Assembly: GCA_900557255.1 (NCBI GenBank)
Contig: USSA01000139.1
Location: 1 to 7,709 of the forward strand
Reading direction: 5' to 3'
Length of the DNA: 7,709 nt
From: an uncultured Prevotella sp.
GTDB taxonomy: Bacteria; Bacteroidota; Bacteroidia; Bacteroidales; Bacteroidaceae
Shown here one piece after another: positions 1 to 4,950 of this stretch. Position 1 is the stretch's first letter. Each line of letters begins with the position of its first letter. The notes beneath the pieces were generated by a model. That model was given only the letters and a program-made list of their open reading frames with translations. It searched no databases and was not told where the DNA came from. Made by a program: the position numbers and the translations under genes.

Positions 1-209
1 CTCAGAGAGCAATCGCCCCGATAGTTGCCGAACGAGCGATAGATTCTCACGAAGGCTTCCTGCGAGGCATCCTGTGCATCATCATGCGAAACCACCAATC
101 GGCGTATGTGCCAGTAAACCGGTTCCTGATACTTCATCATCAGCATTCTGAATCCGTTCTCCGGGCATTCCTTCAGCGTATCCACTATGCCATTGTCGTT
201 TATACTCAT
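1..209 (-). CDS. ECF-type RNA polymerase sigma factor, N-terminal part (runs off the window)
   Basis: The 69 visible codons begin MSINDNGIVD and contain a typical sigma region 2: MMKYQEPVYWHIRRLV at about residues 24-39, then DDAQDASQEAFVRIYRSF at about 43-60. The DAxDxxQEAF pattern is the core-binding segment of ECF sigma-70 proteins. Region 4 lies outside the window. Such proteins direct RNA polymerase to a small regulon, often their own promoter included. The start at 207-209 is the first ATG before region 2, and it follows the leader AAATAAACGAATATG, which also precedes the neighbouring lipoprotein gene on the same strand. Family assignment is firm. The target regulon is inferred from shared upstream blocks. 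Confidence 0.9.
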   Translation of the reverse strand, partial: MSINDNGIVDTLKECPENGFRMLMMKYQEPVYWHIRRLVVSHDDAQDASQEAFVRIYRSFGNYRGDCSL

Positions 210-223
210 ATTCGTTTATTTTC

Positions 224-286
224 ATGAACGTTACGATAATATGACCATTCAAAATGAGAAAAGTAAAAAGGCGGAATACTTTTTTT
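224..286 (-). promoter_or_regulatory. Putative ECF-regulated (autoregulated) promoter of the sigma gene
   Basis: Read on the minus strand, an upstream block AAAAAAAGTATTCCG followed by CTTTTTACTTTTC (plus strand 258-286) is separated by 23 nt from GTAACGTTCAT (plus strand 224-234). The start codon lies 14 nt further down. The same two blocks with the same 23-nt gap occur upstream of the lipoprotein gene. TACTTTTC also matches the Bacteroidota -7 box TAnnTTTG at 7 of 8 positions, so a housekeeping promoter followed by a conserved leader element is an alternative reading. Confidence 0.5.
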
Positions 287-288
287 CT

Positions 289-315
289 AAAAAAAATCGT
301 TTATTTCAGAATAAC
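289..315 (-). terminator. Weak possible intrinsic terminator after the lipoprotein gene
   Basis: Just downstream of the lipoprotein stop codon, the minus strand reads GTTATT-CTGA-AATAAAC and then GA followed by eight T residues. The stem is short, AT-rich and has one bulge, so termination may be inefficient. It lies next to the sigma gene promoter blocks. Confidence 0.3.
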
Positions 316-330
316 TGATTCTACCACCTG

Positions 331-1692
331 TTATAAATCTACTCTCACTACCCGGAAACCGACATTGGCATATTTACCCGAAGCATCACGGACATCATCG
401 GAATATTCACTCCGGCAAGCATCACGACTGGAATCCCAGCTGCCACCTTTTACAATATATAATCCGGCAGTATTCTGAGTAGAAGTCCATTCCCAGCTAT
501 TACCCCAGAAATCAATGCCACCACAGGCACCAGTTGTTTCAGCATAGGCATCAACAGCTGTCAATCCTTTTTCCACATGATCGCTATTCATCTTCACATC
601 CTTTGGCATATGACCGGCTGCCAGAATCCATTCCTCTTCGGTTGGCAAACGATACGCATGCCGTTCATCCTTACTGCCCAACCATTCGCAATAAGCCATC
701 GCCTCGCTATAAGAAATATTCACAACAGGATAATTTTCCTGACCTTGCGGATAAGTAAATCCAGTATCGTACATGGTATATTCCTTGTTGGTAACCGGTG
801 CGTATGCAACATAAGCATTCTTTGCAGAAGAACCTCTCAACACCAGCCACTGATCATTAGGATTATCATCAACACGAGGATCTACAAGACGCCAAAACTG
901 TTGTTCCAAGCGGATATCACGATTCTCAACCATCTCATCAACAATATCCTGCATCTCAGCTACCAGATCCGGAGTTTTCGCTTCACGCTCCAATTGGCGA
1001 AGTTTAGCCTTTTTTCGAGCTACCACCTTATCATACTTTACTCCCATCTGCTCCATCAAAGCTTGCTTATTTTCATCAGTAGGACTTTGCTGATAAGCCA
1101 CCAGCATGCTCTTGGTCAAAGCATCAAGATTAGGGCGTTCGTCTTCAACAAAAGGAGCGTCAATATCAGCAAATTCCAGTTCACTCTCTACCAAATCCAG
1201 TGGAGTAATAAACTCAGCAATCTGAATTTTCTGGTGTACACCGAAATAAGCAGCCACATCCCTGCCCTTATAAATAGAGAGGCGATAACCTCCATACAAA
1301 TCACAAGGGAAAGTAATGATATAATAGTCTTTTCCCGGTGTTAGTGTTTCCCCTTCTGGTGCAGAGAATGTAATAATAGATTCCTTATCCCCAGAAAGAT
1401 TGCCTGCTAGCTGATAACCATCCACACTCTCCAACTCTATCTTGGTAATACCAGACATAGTAAAATTAAGCTTGATTCCTCCTAAACCTTTCTTCGCCAC
1501 ATCTTCTAAAGAAACGATTGTACTTGCCGACTGTTCTGTGGGAACAACCACTTCTCCCTCGTTTCCATCTTCAGCTGAATCAAAAGGAGTTTCTACAGTA
1601 GGTATTTCTTCTGGAAAAATCTGATTATCTGATGAACAAGCCGCAAAGAACATCAGCATAAATGCCATCGAGGCAAATATTATTTTCTTCAT
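331..1692 (-). CDS. Lipoprotein with C-terminal SUMF1 / formylglycine-enzyme-like domain
   Basis: The 453-residue protein begins with a type II signal peptide: KK, a hydrophobic stretch, then FAAC with Cys19 as the lipidation site. A Ser/Asp/Glu-rich linker follows. Residues about 55-175 form a beta-rich extracytoplasmic module I do not recognise. Residues about 205-270 are highly charged and probably helical (KKAKLRQLEREAK, EMVENRDIRLEQQF). Residues about 300-453 match the FGE-sulfatase/SUMF1 fold: YPVVNISYSEAMAYCEWLG, YRLPTEEEWILAAG, WGNSWEWTS, VKGGSWDSSRDACRSEY and GFRVVR. By hand alignment to human FGE, only the second active-site Cys (FGE Cys341) is kept, at Cys426; the first position (FGE Cys336) is Ser421. 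Sulfatase-activating chemistry is therefore doubtful, and a structural or ligand-binding role is more likely. It probably sits in the outer membrane or on its surface and is co-regulated with the adjacent sigma factor. Confidence 0.85.
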   Translation of the reverse strand: MKKIIFASMAFMLMFFAACSSDNQIFPEEIPTVETPFDSAEDGNEGEVVVPTEQSASTIVSLEDVAKKGLGGIKLNFTMSGITKIELESVDGYQLAGNLSGDKESIITFSAPEGETLTPGKDYYIITFPCDLYGGYRLSIYKGRDVAAYFGVHQKIQIAEFITPLDLVESELEFADIDAPFVEDERPNLDALTKSMLVAYQQSPTDENKQALMEQMGVKYDKVVARKKAKLRQLEREAKTPDLVAEMQDIVDEMVENRDIRLEQQFWRLVDPRVDDNPNDQWLVLRGSSAKNAYVAYAPVTNKEYTMYDTGFTYPQGQENYPVVNISYSEAMAYCEWLGSKDERHAYRLPTEEEWILAAGHMPKDVKMNSDHVEKGLTAVDAYAETTGACGGIDFWGNSWEWTSTQNTAGLYIVKGGSWDSSRDACRSEYSDDVRDASGKYANVGFRVVRVDL

Positions 1693-1756
1693 ATTCGTTT
1701 ATTTTTATTATGTTTTAATATTTAAGTTCACTATCATCATTTTTGAGCTCGCTTAG

Positions 1757-1818
1757 ATGAACGTCACAACTATATGAACTTAGAATACAGGAAAAGTAAA
1801 AAGACGGGATACTTTTTT
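1757..1818 (-). promoter_or_regulatory. Putative ECF-regulated promoter of the lipoprotein gene
   Basis: On the minus strand, AAAAAAGTATCCCG plus TCTTTTTACTTTTC (plus strand 1791-1818) is followed after 23 nt by GTGACGTTCAT (plus strand 1757-1767). Both blocks and the gap match the element upstream of the sigma gene. Here the start codon is about 64 nt further downstream, so the leader is longer. The AAATAAACGAATATG leader end is also shared. Confidence 0.5.
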
Positions 1819-1840
1819 TTCGATACCTGCTTAATTTTTC

Positions 1841-1886
1841 CTCCTCTTTTCTCTTTTAATATCATAGAGAAGAGAAAAAAAAAGGA
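1841..1886. repeat. Imperfect pyrimidine/purine inverted repeat in the divergent region
   Basis: CTCCTCTTTTCTCTT is mirrored imperfectly by AAGAGAAAAAAAAAGGAG. The inner six-base arms TCTCTT (1850-1855) and AAGAGA (1870-1875) pair exactly. It lies between the two divergent transcription units. It has no correctly placed T-run for a terminator, so its role is unknown. Confidence 0.3.
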
Positions 1887-1917
1887 GCTATTCCTCCGGT
1901 TTCTCAAAGAAAAAGTA

Positions 1918-1925
1918 TATATTTG
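1918..1925 (+). promoter_or_regulatory. Bacteroidota -7 promoter box for the macro/ADP-ribosylglycohydrolase operon
   Basis: TATATTTG fits TAnnTTTG exactly and is followed by C, within GAAAAAGTATATATTTGC. No clear TTTG is visible at the -33 position. The expected start of transcription, about 7 nt downstream, gives a leader of roughly 30 nt before the ATG at 1961. Confidence 0.5.
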
Positions 1926-1960
1926 CAATCGAATTGCGGATATCAAAAAGATATATCGAT

Positions 1961-2056
1961 ATGAAGAAAGAAAAGAATTTAGAAAGTTTATCGGATGATG
2001 AGATTCTTCAGGACTTCAAGGATGCCGAGCATGATGGCTTCGAGAATATGCTATGA
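1961..2056 (+). CDS. 31-codon ORF resembling an ECF sigma N-terminus; remnant or leader ORF
   Basis: This ORF is the first one after the 1918-1925 promoter box and reads MKKEKNLESL followed by SDDEILQDFKDAEHDGFENML. The last 20 residues align without gaps to the start of the sigma factor at 1-209: D-x-x-I-(L/V), K-(D/E) and GF-x-x-(M/L)(L/M) fall at the same spacing. The ORF then stops at TGA just before region 2 would begin. Two explanations fit: the stub of a decayed sigma gene left upstream of a later-arrived operon, or a short translated leader. The downstream frame (YEEAAEESNT...) is open up to the macro-like gene, so a +1 shift at CTATGAG would fuse the two; I see no strong slippery site. 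Its function is unknown. Confidence 0.4.
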   Translation: MKKEKNLESLSDDEILQDFKDAEHDGFENML

Positions 2057-2096
2057 GGAAGCGGCTGAAGAAAGTAACACATTAAATAATAGTAAT

Positions 2097-2495
2097 ATGG
2101 AAGAAATGAAGAACGGAAGAATCACTCCTAGCTGGATTGATTCATTAAAAGAGAACGAGATATTTGTGTTTGGCAGCAATCTGGCTGGCATGCATGGTGG
2201 TGGAGCAGCCCGCATTGCCCGCCTGCATTTTGGTGCCGTCATGGGACAGGGCGTAGGCTTGCAGGGGCAGAGTTATGCCATCCCTACTATGCAGGGCGGC
2301 GTGGAAACCATCCGTCCATACGTGGAGGAATTCCTTGATTTTGCCAATCGTCATCCCGAGAAGCATTTCCTGGTAACCCCAATAGGTTGCGGCATCGCCG
2401 GCTTCGAAGCCGAAGACATCGCCCCATTGTTCGAGAAGGCAAAGGAGATGAAGAACATCAGCTTGCCGGAGAGTTTCTGGGAGGTGATAGAGTAA
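2097..2495 (+). CDS. Macro-like (A1S_2505-type) protein
   Basis: From this start the product is 132 residues. The core is IFVFGSNLAGMHGGGAARIA, then FGAVMGQGVGLQGQSYAIPT, and later FLVTPIGCGIAGF. The G-S-N-L-x-G-x-H-G-x-G-A-A pattern resembles the nucleotide-binding loop of macro domains and is typical of the small A1S_2505-type family also found in phages. Binding or hydrolysis of ADP-ribose derivatives is likely but not shown. I chose ATG 2097; ATG 2106 is possible. The frame is open back to 1995, but that part overlaps the 31-codon ORF and does not look coding. The gene lies 22 nt upstream of the ADP-ribosylglycohydrolase gene, so the two are probably co-transcribed. Function confidence is moderate; existence of the gene is firm. 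Confidence 0.8.
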   Translation: MEEMKNGRITPSWIDSLKENEIFVFGSNLAGMHGGGAARIARLHFGAVMGQGVGLQGQSYAIPTMQGGVETIRPYVEEFLDFANRHPEKHFLVTPIGCGIAGFEAEDIAPLFEKAKEMKNISLPESFWEVIE

Positions 2496-2517
2496 AGTTA
2501 TAGAGAATTAGTAGCTT

Positions 2518-3330
2518 ATGTTAGGAGCAATAATAGGAGATATTGCTGGCTCAAAATATGAGTTCAACAATACGTTTGATTATGATTTCGAGATGTTCGG
2601 CGAAGGATGCGACTTCACCGATGATACCATCTGTACGGTGGCGATAGCCGATGCGATATTGAACGGACGAAGCTATCAGGAAAGCCTGCTGGATTGGTGC
2701 CGCCGCTATCCTTCTCCGAAAGGAGCGTATGGCGGAAGATTCGCGGGATGGATTCGTTCTCTTGATCCGCAGCCATACAATAGTTTTGGCAATGGTTCGG
2801 CGATGCGAGTTTCGCCGGTGGCTTGGCTATTCGATGACCTGTCGCAGGTGTTGGAAGAGGCAGAGAAAACGGCTCTTCCTACTCATAACCATCCCGAAGG
2901 AATCAAGGGAGCCAAAGCCGTGGCTCATGCCATCTGGCATTTCCGCAAGAGCAGATTCTCAGAAGAATCTAAGGAATGTAAAGATAAGAATTCTAAAGAA
3001 TCTGATGATAAGGCAATGAAAACCTTCAAGGATATCGCCCGCAGCTATTACGAAGATTTCGACACACGAGATTATCCGAAAGGCAAGTTCGATGAAACCT
3101 GCATGGATGCCGTGCCATTATCTTTCTATCTCCTCTCGCAAGCCTCATCCTTCGAGGATGCCATCCGCCTAGCCATATCTCATGGCGGCGATAGCGATAC
3201 CATCGGAGCCATCGTCGGCTCCATCGCCGAAGCCCGATTCGGTATTCCGCAAGAAATGAAAGAGAAGGCAATCTCTTATCTTCCGGATGATATGAGAGAA
3301 ATATCGGTAAGAATAAAGTGTTGCAACTAG
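2518..3330 (+). CDS. ADP-ribosylglycohydrolase family protein (DraG/ARH-like)
   Basis: The product has 270 residues, a usual length for the family. Motifs in order: MLGAIIGDIAGSKYE at 1-15; TDDT at 34-37, a metal and active-site motif; FGNGSAMRVSP at 90-100; HNHPEGIKGA at 123-132; and HGGDSDTIGAIVGS at 222-235, which carries the second set of metal-binding Asp residues. All the expected dinuclear-metal motifs are present, so the enzyme is probably active. It would remove ADP-ribose from proteins or small molecules in the cytoplasm. A Lys/Ser/Glu-rich insert at about 146-167 looks like a variable loop. The TAG stop codon lies inside the palindromic element that begins at 3326, so insertion of that element may have set the C-terminus (KCCN). 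The gene follows the macro-like gene by 22 nt. Confidence 0.92.
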   Translation: MLGAIIGDIAGSKYEFNNTFDYDFEMFGEGCDFTDDTICTVAIADAILNGRSYQESLLDWCRRYPSPKGAYGGRFAGWIRSLDPQPYNSFGNGSAMRVSPVAWLFDDLSQVLEEAEKTALPTHNHPEGIKGAKAVAHAIWHFRKSRFSEESKECKDKNSKESDDKAMKTFKDIARSYYEDFDTRDYPKGKFDETCMDAVPLSFYLLSQASSFEDAIRLAISHGGDSDTIGAIVGSIAEARFGIPQEMKEKAISYLPDDMREISVRIKCCN

Positions 3331-3399
3331 GCTCAGCAAAGCTGCTGACTGCAGTCAGCAGACCTGCCGACTAGGCTCGGCAGACCTGCTGAGCCTAGT
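3326..3399. repeat. Cloverleaf-like palindromic element, copy A
   Basis: Outer arms ACTAGGCTCAGCA (3326-3338) and TGCTGAGCCTAGT (3387-3399) are exact complements. They enclose two hairpins of identical geometry. CTGCTGACTGCAGTCAGCAG (3342-3361) has a 7-bp stem and a 6-nt loop, and is also a perfect palindrome. CTGCCGACTAGGCTCGGCAG (3364-3383) likewise has a 7-bp stem and a 6-nt loop. The linkers are AAG, AC and ACC. In this copy two bases left of the arm break the extension seen in copy B. The element looks like an extragenic palindromic repeat. It could also end the upstream transcript, but no T-run follows. Confidence 0.85.
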
Positions 3400-3474
3400 G
3401 ACAACTGCTGAGAAGGTTTCTCCTGGAACCCGAGGAGTAATGTATTTCAACTCACGAAGACGCTTGCATCAACC

Positions 3475-3540
3475 TATAGAGTTGACTCCTTTATCCCATC
3501 GAGCCGACTCCGTCATCCTGTAGAACCAACTCATTCTGCT
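3475..3540. repeat. Three degenerate 22-bp tandem units
   Basis: Units at 3475, 3497 and 3519 share the pattern T-x-G-A-x-x-x-x-A-C-T-C with the ACTC at the same place. Units 1 and 2 match at about 16 of 22 positions, and units 2 and 3 at about 12 of 22. Weaker relatives (TTCAACTC, ATCAACCT, ATCAACCC) flank the array. Copy B has the same array at 5021-5086. The pattern is weak, and binding of a protein is only a possibility. Confidence 0.35.
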
Positions 3541-3659
3541 AAATCAACCCTATCTACAACCTTCTCCAGGCAGTTAATCATTATGATACTGCTTATCAGA
3601 AATCGTGGTCACAATAGCACTCTGCTTCTGCATTTTCTCCTCATTTATTTCCTGCACAT

Positions 3660-3684
3660 AAAAGTTTTTTTCGAAAAAACTTTT
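3660..3684. repeat. AT-rich perfect hairpin, copy A
   Basis: AAAAGTTTTTT (3660-3670) and AAAAAACTTTT (3674-3684) are perfect inverted repeats around a TCG loop. The stem is 11 bp with a single G-C pair. It could act as a weak bidirectional terminator or a DNA cruciform. The second copy is at 5206-5230. Confidence 0.7.
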
Positions 3685-3754
3685 CTCGTGTGCGTATAAA
3701 CTCGACGCTAAATCTAAAAAGAATCTGATACAATACCTTATAGATACCCCAAAA

Positions 3755-3837
3755 ATTACGTCCCGATGTAGACTTTACTACATGGCGACGTAATCTTTCC
3801 TACGTCCCGACGCAGAGATTCCTACATCGCCATGTAA
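3755..3837. repeat. Two tandem inverted repeats with TACGTCCCG arms, copy A
   Basis: Repeat 1 pairs ATTACGTCCCGATGTAG (3755-3771) with CTACATGGCGACGTAAT (3778-3794) around a 6-nt loop; all but the central CCG/GGC positions are complementary. Repeat 2 has CTACGTCCCGACGCAG (3800-3815), a 6-nt loop, then CTACATCGCCATGTAA (3822-3837), with about 10 of 16 pairs. The two units are clearly related. They look like a dispersed intergenic repeat or paired operator sites. Copy B is at 5301-5383. Confidence 0.7.
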
Positions 3838-3900
3838 TTTCAAGGACAACGGGAAATGAAAGATGTATTAAAACAATTTGCTGGAAAATACGAAATAAAG

Positions 3901-3915
3901 CCCAAATAATTTGGG
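3901..3915. promoter_or_regulatory. Operator-like palindrome over the -33 box, copy A
   Basis: CCCAAAT-A-ATTTGGG has perfect 7-bp arms and a single central base. Its right arm contains the TTTG (3910-3913) that serves as the -33 box of the kinase promoter, a placement suited to repression. Copy B is at 5447-5461. Confidence 0.45.
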
Positions 3916-3941
3916 GTTATCGAAGAAAAACTATAACTTTG
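3910..3941 (+). promoter_or_regulatory. Promoter of the kinase gene, copy A
   Basis: TTTG (3910-3913), a 20-nt spacer and TAACTTTG (3934-3941) match the Bacteroidota consensus TTTG-N19-21-TAnnTTTG. Transcription should start near 3948, leaving a leader of about 25 nt before the ATG at 3974. Confidence 0.75.
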
Positions 3942-3973
3942 CCACCAATAGAATTTATCAAACAATATAATTT

Positions 3974-4789
3974 ATGACAAACCATGATTTTTGGATGTCC
4001 ATCAGTGACATAATCAATGAAGGATTTACATCTGAAGGTCTAGCAAAATTAGATGATTATGCAGAACAATTCAGTACTGGAAAGATCTTATATAAACGAT
4101 TTTCACCGTCAGAGCAGCTTGGCTGCGTTAAAGGGGGAACAATACATGTTATTGCATCCTTACTCGCGGGAGCAGAAGTTGGCACAGATCAACTCACTGC
4201 GCCAGAACACAGTTTCAAAAGAGAACAGCAACTTGGAAAGGTCCAAGAAAAACGCATAGAAAGCTGGGCTAAAAAGACAGGATGCTGGGTAGATGACACT
4301 AGCGTATACAACCAAACCTTGGGCGATAAATTAGCGCAAGGCGGTGAAGCCATTGTATATGATAACGGTAATTCTGTACTAAAAGTAATCGGCCTTGACT
4401 ATTTCATACAGCCAATTTTCGCTTTGGACAGAATTTCGTTACACAATGCTTACTTTGAACAAACCAAGATGTTTGTATTGGGATTCGGTAGAAACTCTAT
4501 GGGTGACTTTATGATTATTGTTACCCAAACTTTCTTTCAAGGTAGCCAAATGACCGAAGAAGACATTGAAGAGTATACGGAACGTATTGGATTTAAACTG
4601 GTGAATCCCAGAAATTGGACATACTCCACACCAGATATATACCTAAGTGATATGCACAACGAGAATGTTTTTCGTGGCCATGATGGAGTGGTTTATGTCA
4701 TAGATTGCGACATCCGAATAAACACACCAGAACTAAAGGCTGGTGGCACACGAACTTTAACAACAGAAGTTGAATTTATAAAAGAATAA
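3974..4789 (+). CDS. Protein kinase-fold protein of the polyvalent-protein type (complete copy)
   Basis: The protein has 271 residues. Residues 1 to about 115 are an unrecognised N-terminal domain containing FSPSEQLGCVKGGTIHVI and LLAGAEVGTDQL. From about 117 the sequence resembles the Ser/Thr/Tyr kinase domain known from phage and mobile-element polyvalent proteins: GGEAIVYD at 123-130 as a loose glycine loop, VLKVIGLDYF with Lys137 as the likely ATP-binding lysine, LDRISLHNAYF at 151-161, LSDMHNENV at 224-232 with Asp226 and Asn231 as the catalytic-loop residues, and VIDCD at 242-246 with Asp244 in the DFG position. The minimal catalytic residues are present, so activity is plausible; the substrate is unknown. 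It has its own promoter and is AT-richer than the upstream operon. As a stand-alone two-domain protein it could be a toxin or an anti-phage effector, but nothing in the sequence proves that. Confidence 0.75.
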   Translation: MTNHDFWMSISDIINEGFTSEGLAKLDDYAEQFSTGKILYKRFSPSEQLGCVKGGTIHVIASLLAGAEVGTDQLTAPEHSFKREQQLGKVQEKRIESWAKKTGCWVDDTSVYNQTLGDKLAQGGEAIVYDNGNSVLKVIGLDYFIQPIFALDRISLHNAYFEQTKMFVLGFGRNSMGDFMIIVTQTFFQGSQMTEEDIEEYTERIGFKLVNPRNWTYSTPDIYLSDMHNENVFRGHDGVVYVIDCDIRINTPELKAGGTRTLTTEVEFIKE

Positions 4790-4871
4790 AGACATTGCAA
4801 GAATGGCTATATAGGCTATGATTAAAGAATTCAAGAAGAGAGGATTGATATGATAAGAACAAGGTGTTGTC
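4790..4871. other. Spacer between the kinase gene and palindrome copy B
   Basis: No gene fits in these 82 bases. The last 21 bases before the shared ACTAG (TAAGAACAAGGTGTTG...) match the last coding bases of the ADP-ribosylglycohydrolase gene (TAAGAATAAAGTGTTG...) at about 17 of 21 positions. In the TAG-terminated frame they read ...RTRCCH-stop, against ...RIKCCN-stop in the real gene. This may be a remnant of a related gene end or part of the palindromic element's own boundary. Confidence 0.4.
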
Positions 4872-4950
4872 ACTAGGCTCAGCAAAGCTGCTGACTGCAG
4901 TCAGCAGACCTGCCGACTAGGCTCGGCAGACCTGCTGAGCCTAGTGACAA
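4867..4950. repeat. Cloverleaf-like palindromic element, copy B (complete ends)
   Basis: The inner part is identical to copy A. Here the outer arms extend to a perfect 18 bp: TTGTCACTAGGCTCAGCA on the left and TGCTGAGCCTAGTGACAA on the right. The right-hand extension GACAA also exists in copy A, where its left partner has two mismatches. Copy B therefore appears to keep the original ends. The two 20-nt hairpins lie at 4888-4907 and 4910-4929. Confidence 0.85.

Larger units (their letters stand above)
3400..3909. other. Noncoding region of the cassette (copy A)
   Basis: I see no convincing gene on either strand between the palindrome and the kinase promoter. The stretch holds three degenerate 22-bp tandem units, an AT-rich perfect hairpin, and two tandem inverted repeats built on TACGTCCCG, each listed separately. 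Because it is repeated without change 1546 bp downstream, it behaves as part of the cassette and not as random spacer. An untranslated RNA is possible but no known family was recognised. Confidence 0.6.
3326..4113. repeat. Long direct repeat, copy A (788 bp, identical to 4872-5659)
   Basis: Base-by-base comparison shows no difference between this segment and copy B, at an offset of 1546 bp. It contains the cloverleaf palindrome, the whole noncoding region, the kinase promoter and the first 46 codons of the kinase gene. Divergence begins at 4114 (G, against A at 5660) and then rises gradually through the gene. Confidence 0.95.

Noticed and set aside
577..1344. 255-codon plus-strand frame opposite the lipoprotein gene
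   Set aside because: The minus-strand frame has a signal peptide and a full SUMF1-like domain; the plus-strand product has no recognisable motif and is an antisense shadow.
1774..1998. 74-codon plus-strand frame across the divergent promoter region
   Set aside because: It covers the lipoprotein promoter blocks, the purine/pyrimidine repeat and the 1918-1925 promoter box; its composition is low complexity and it overlaps the better-supported 1961 ORF.
2048..2060. Programmed +1 frameshift at CTATGAG joining the 31-codon ORF to the macro-like gene
   Set aside because: It resembles the release-factor-2 site CTTTGAC only loosely; slippage of the Leu codon CTA to TAT would pair poorly, and the macro-like core is complete without the extension.
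1995..2096. Upstream start for the macro-like protein
   Set aside because: The added residues (MMRFFRTSRMPSMM...) are an out-of-frame reading of the 1961 ORF and show no family similarity.
3326..3400. Palindromic element as a tRNA gene or CRISPR repeat
   Set aside because: The cloverleaf has two internal arms only, no tRNA box sequences and no CCA or anticodon loop; there are two copies 1546 bp apart without spacer array.
3326..3400. Palindromic element as a rho-independent terminator
   Set aside because: No run of T follows the outer stem on either strand, although it may still slow polymerase at the end of the glycohydrolase gene.
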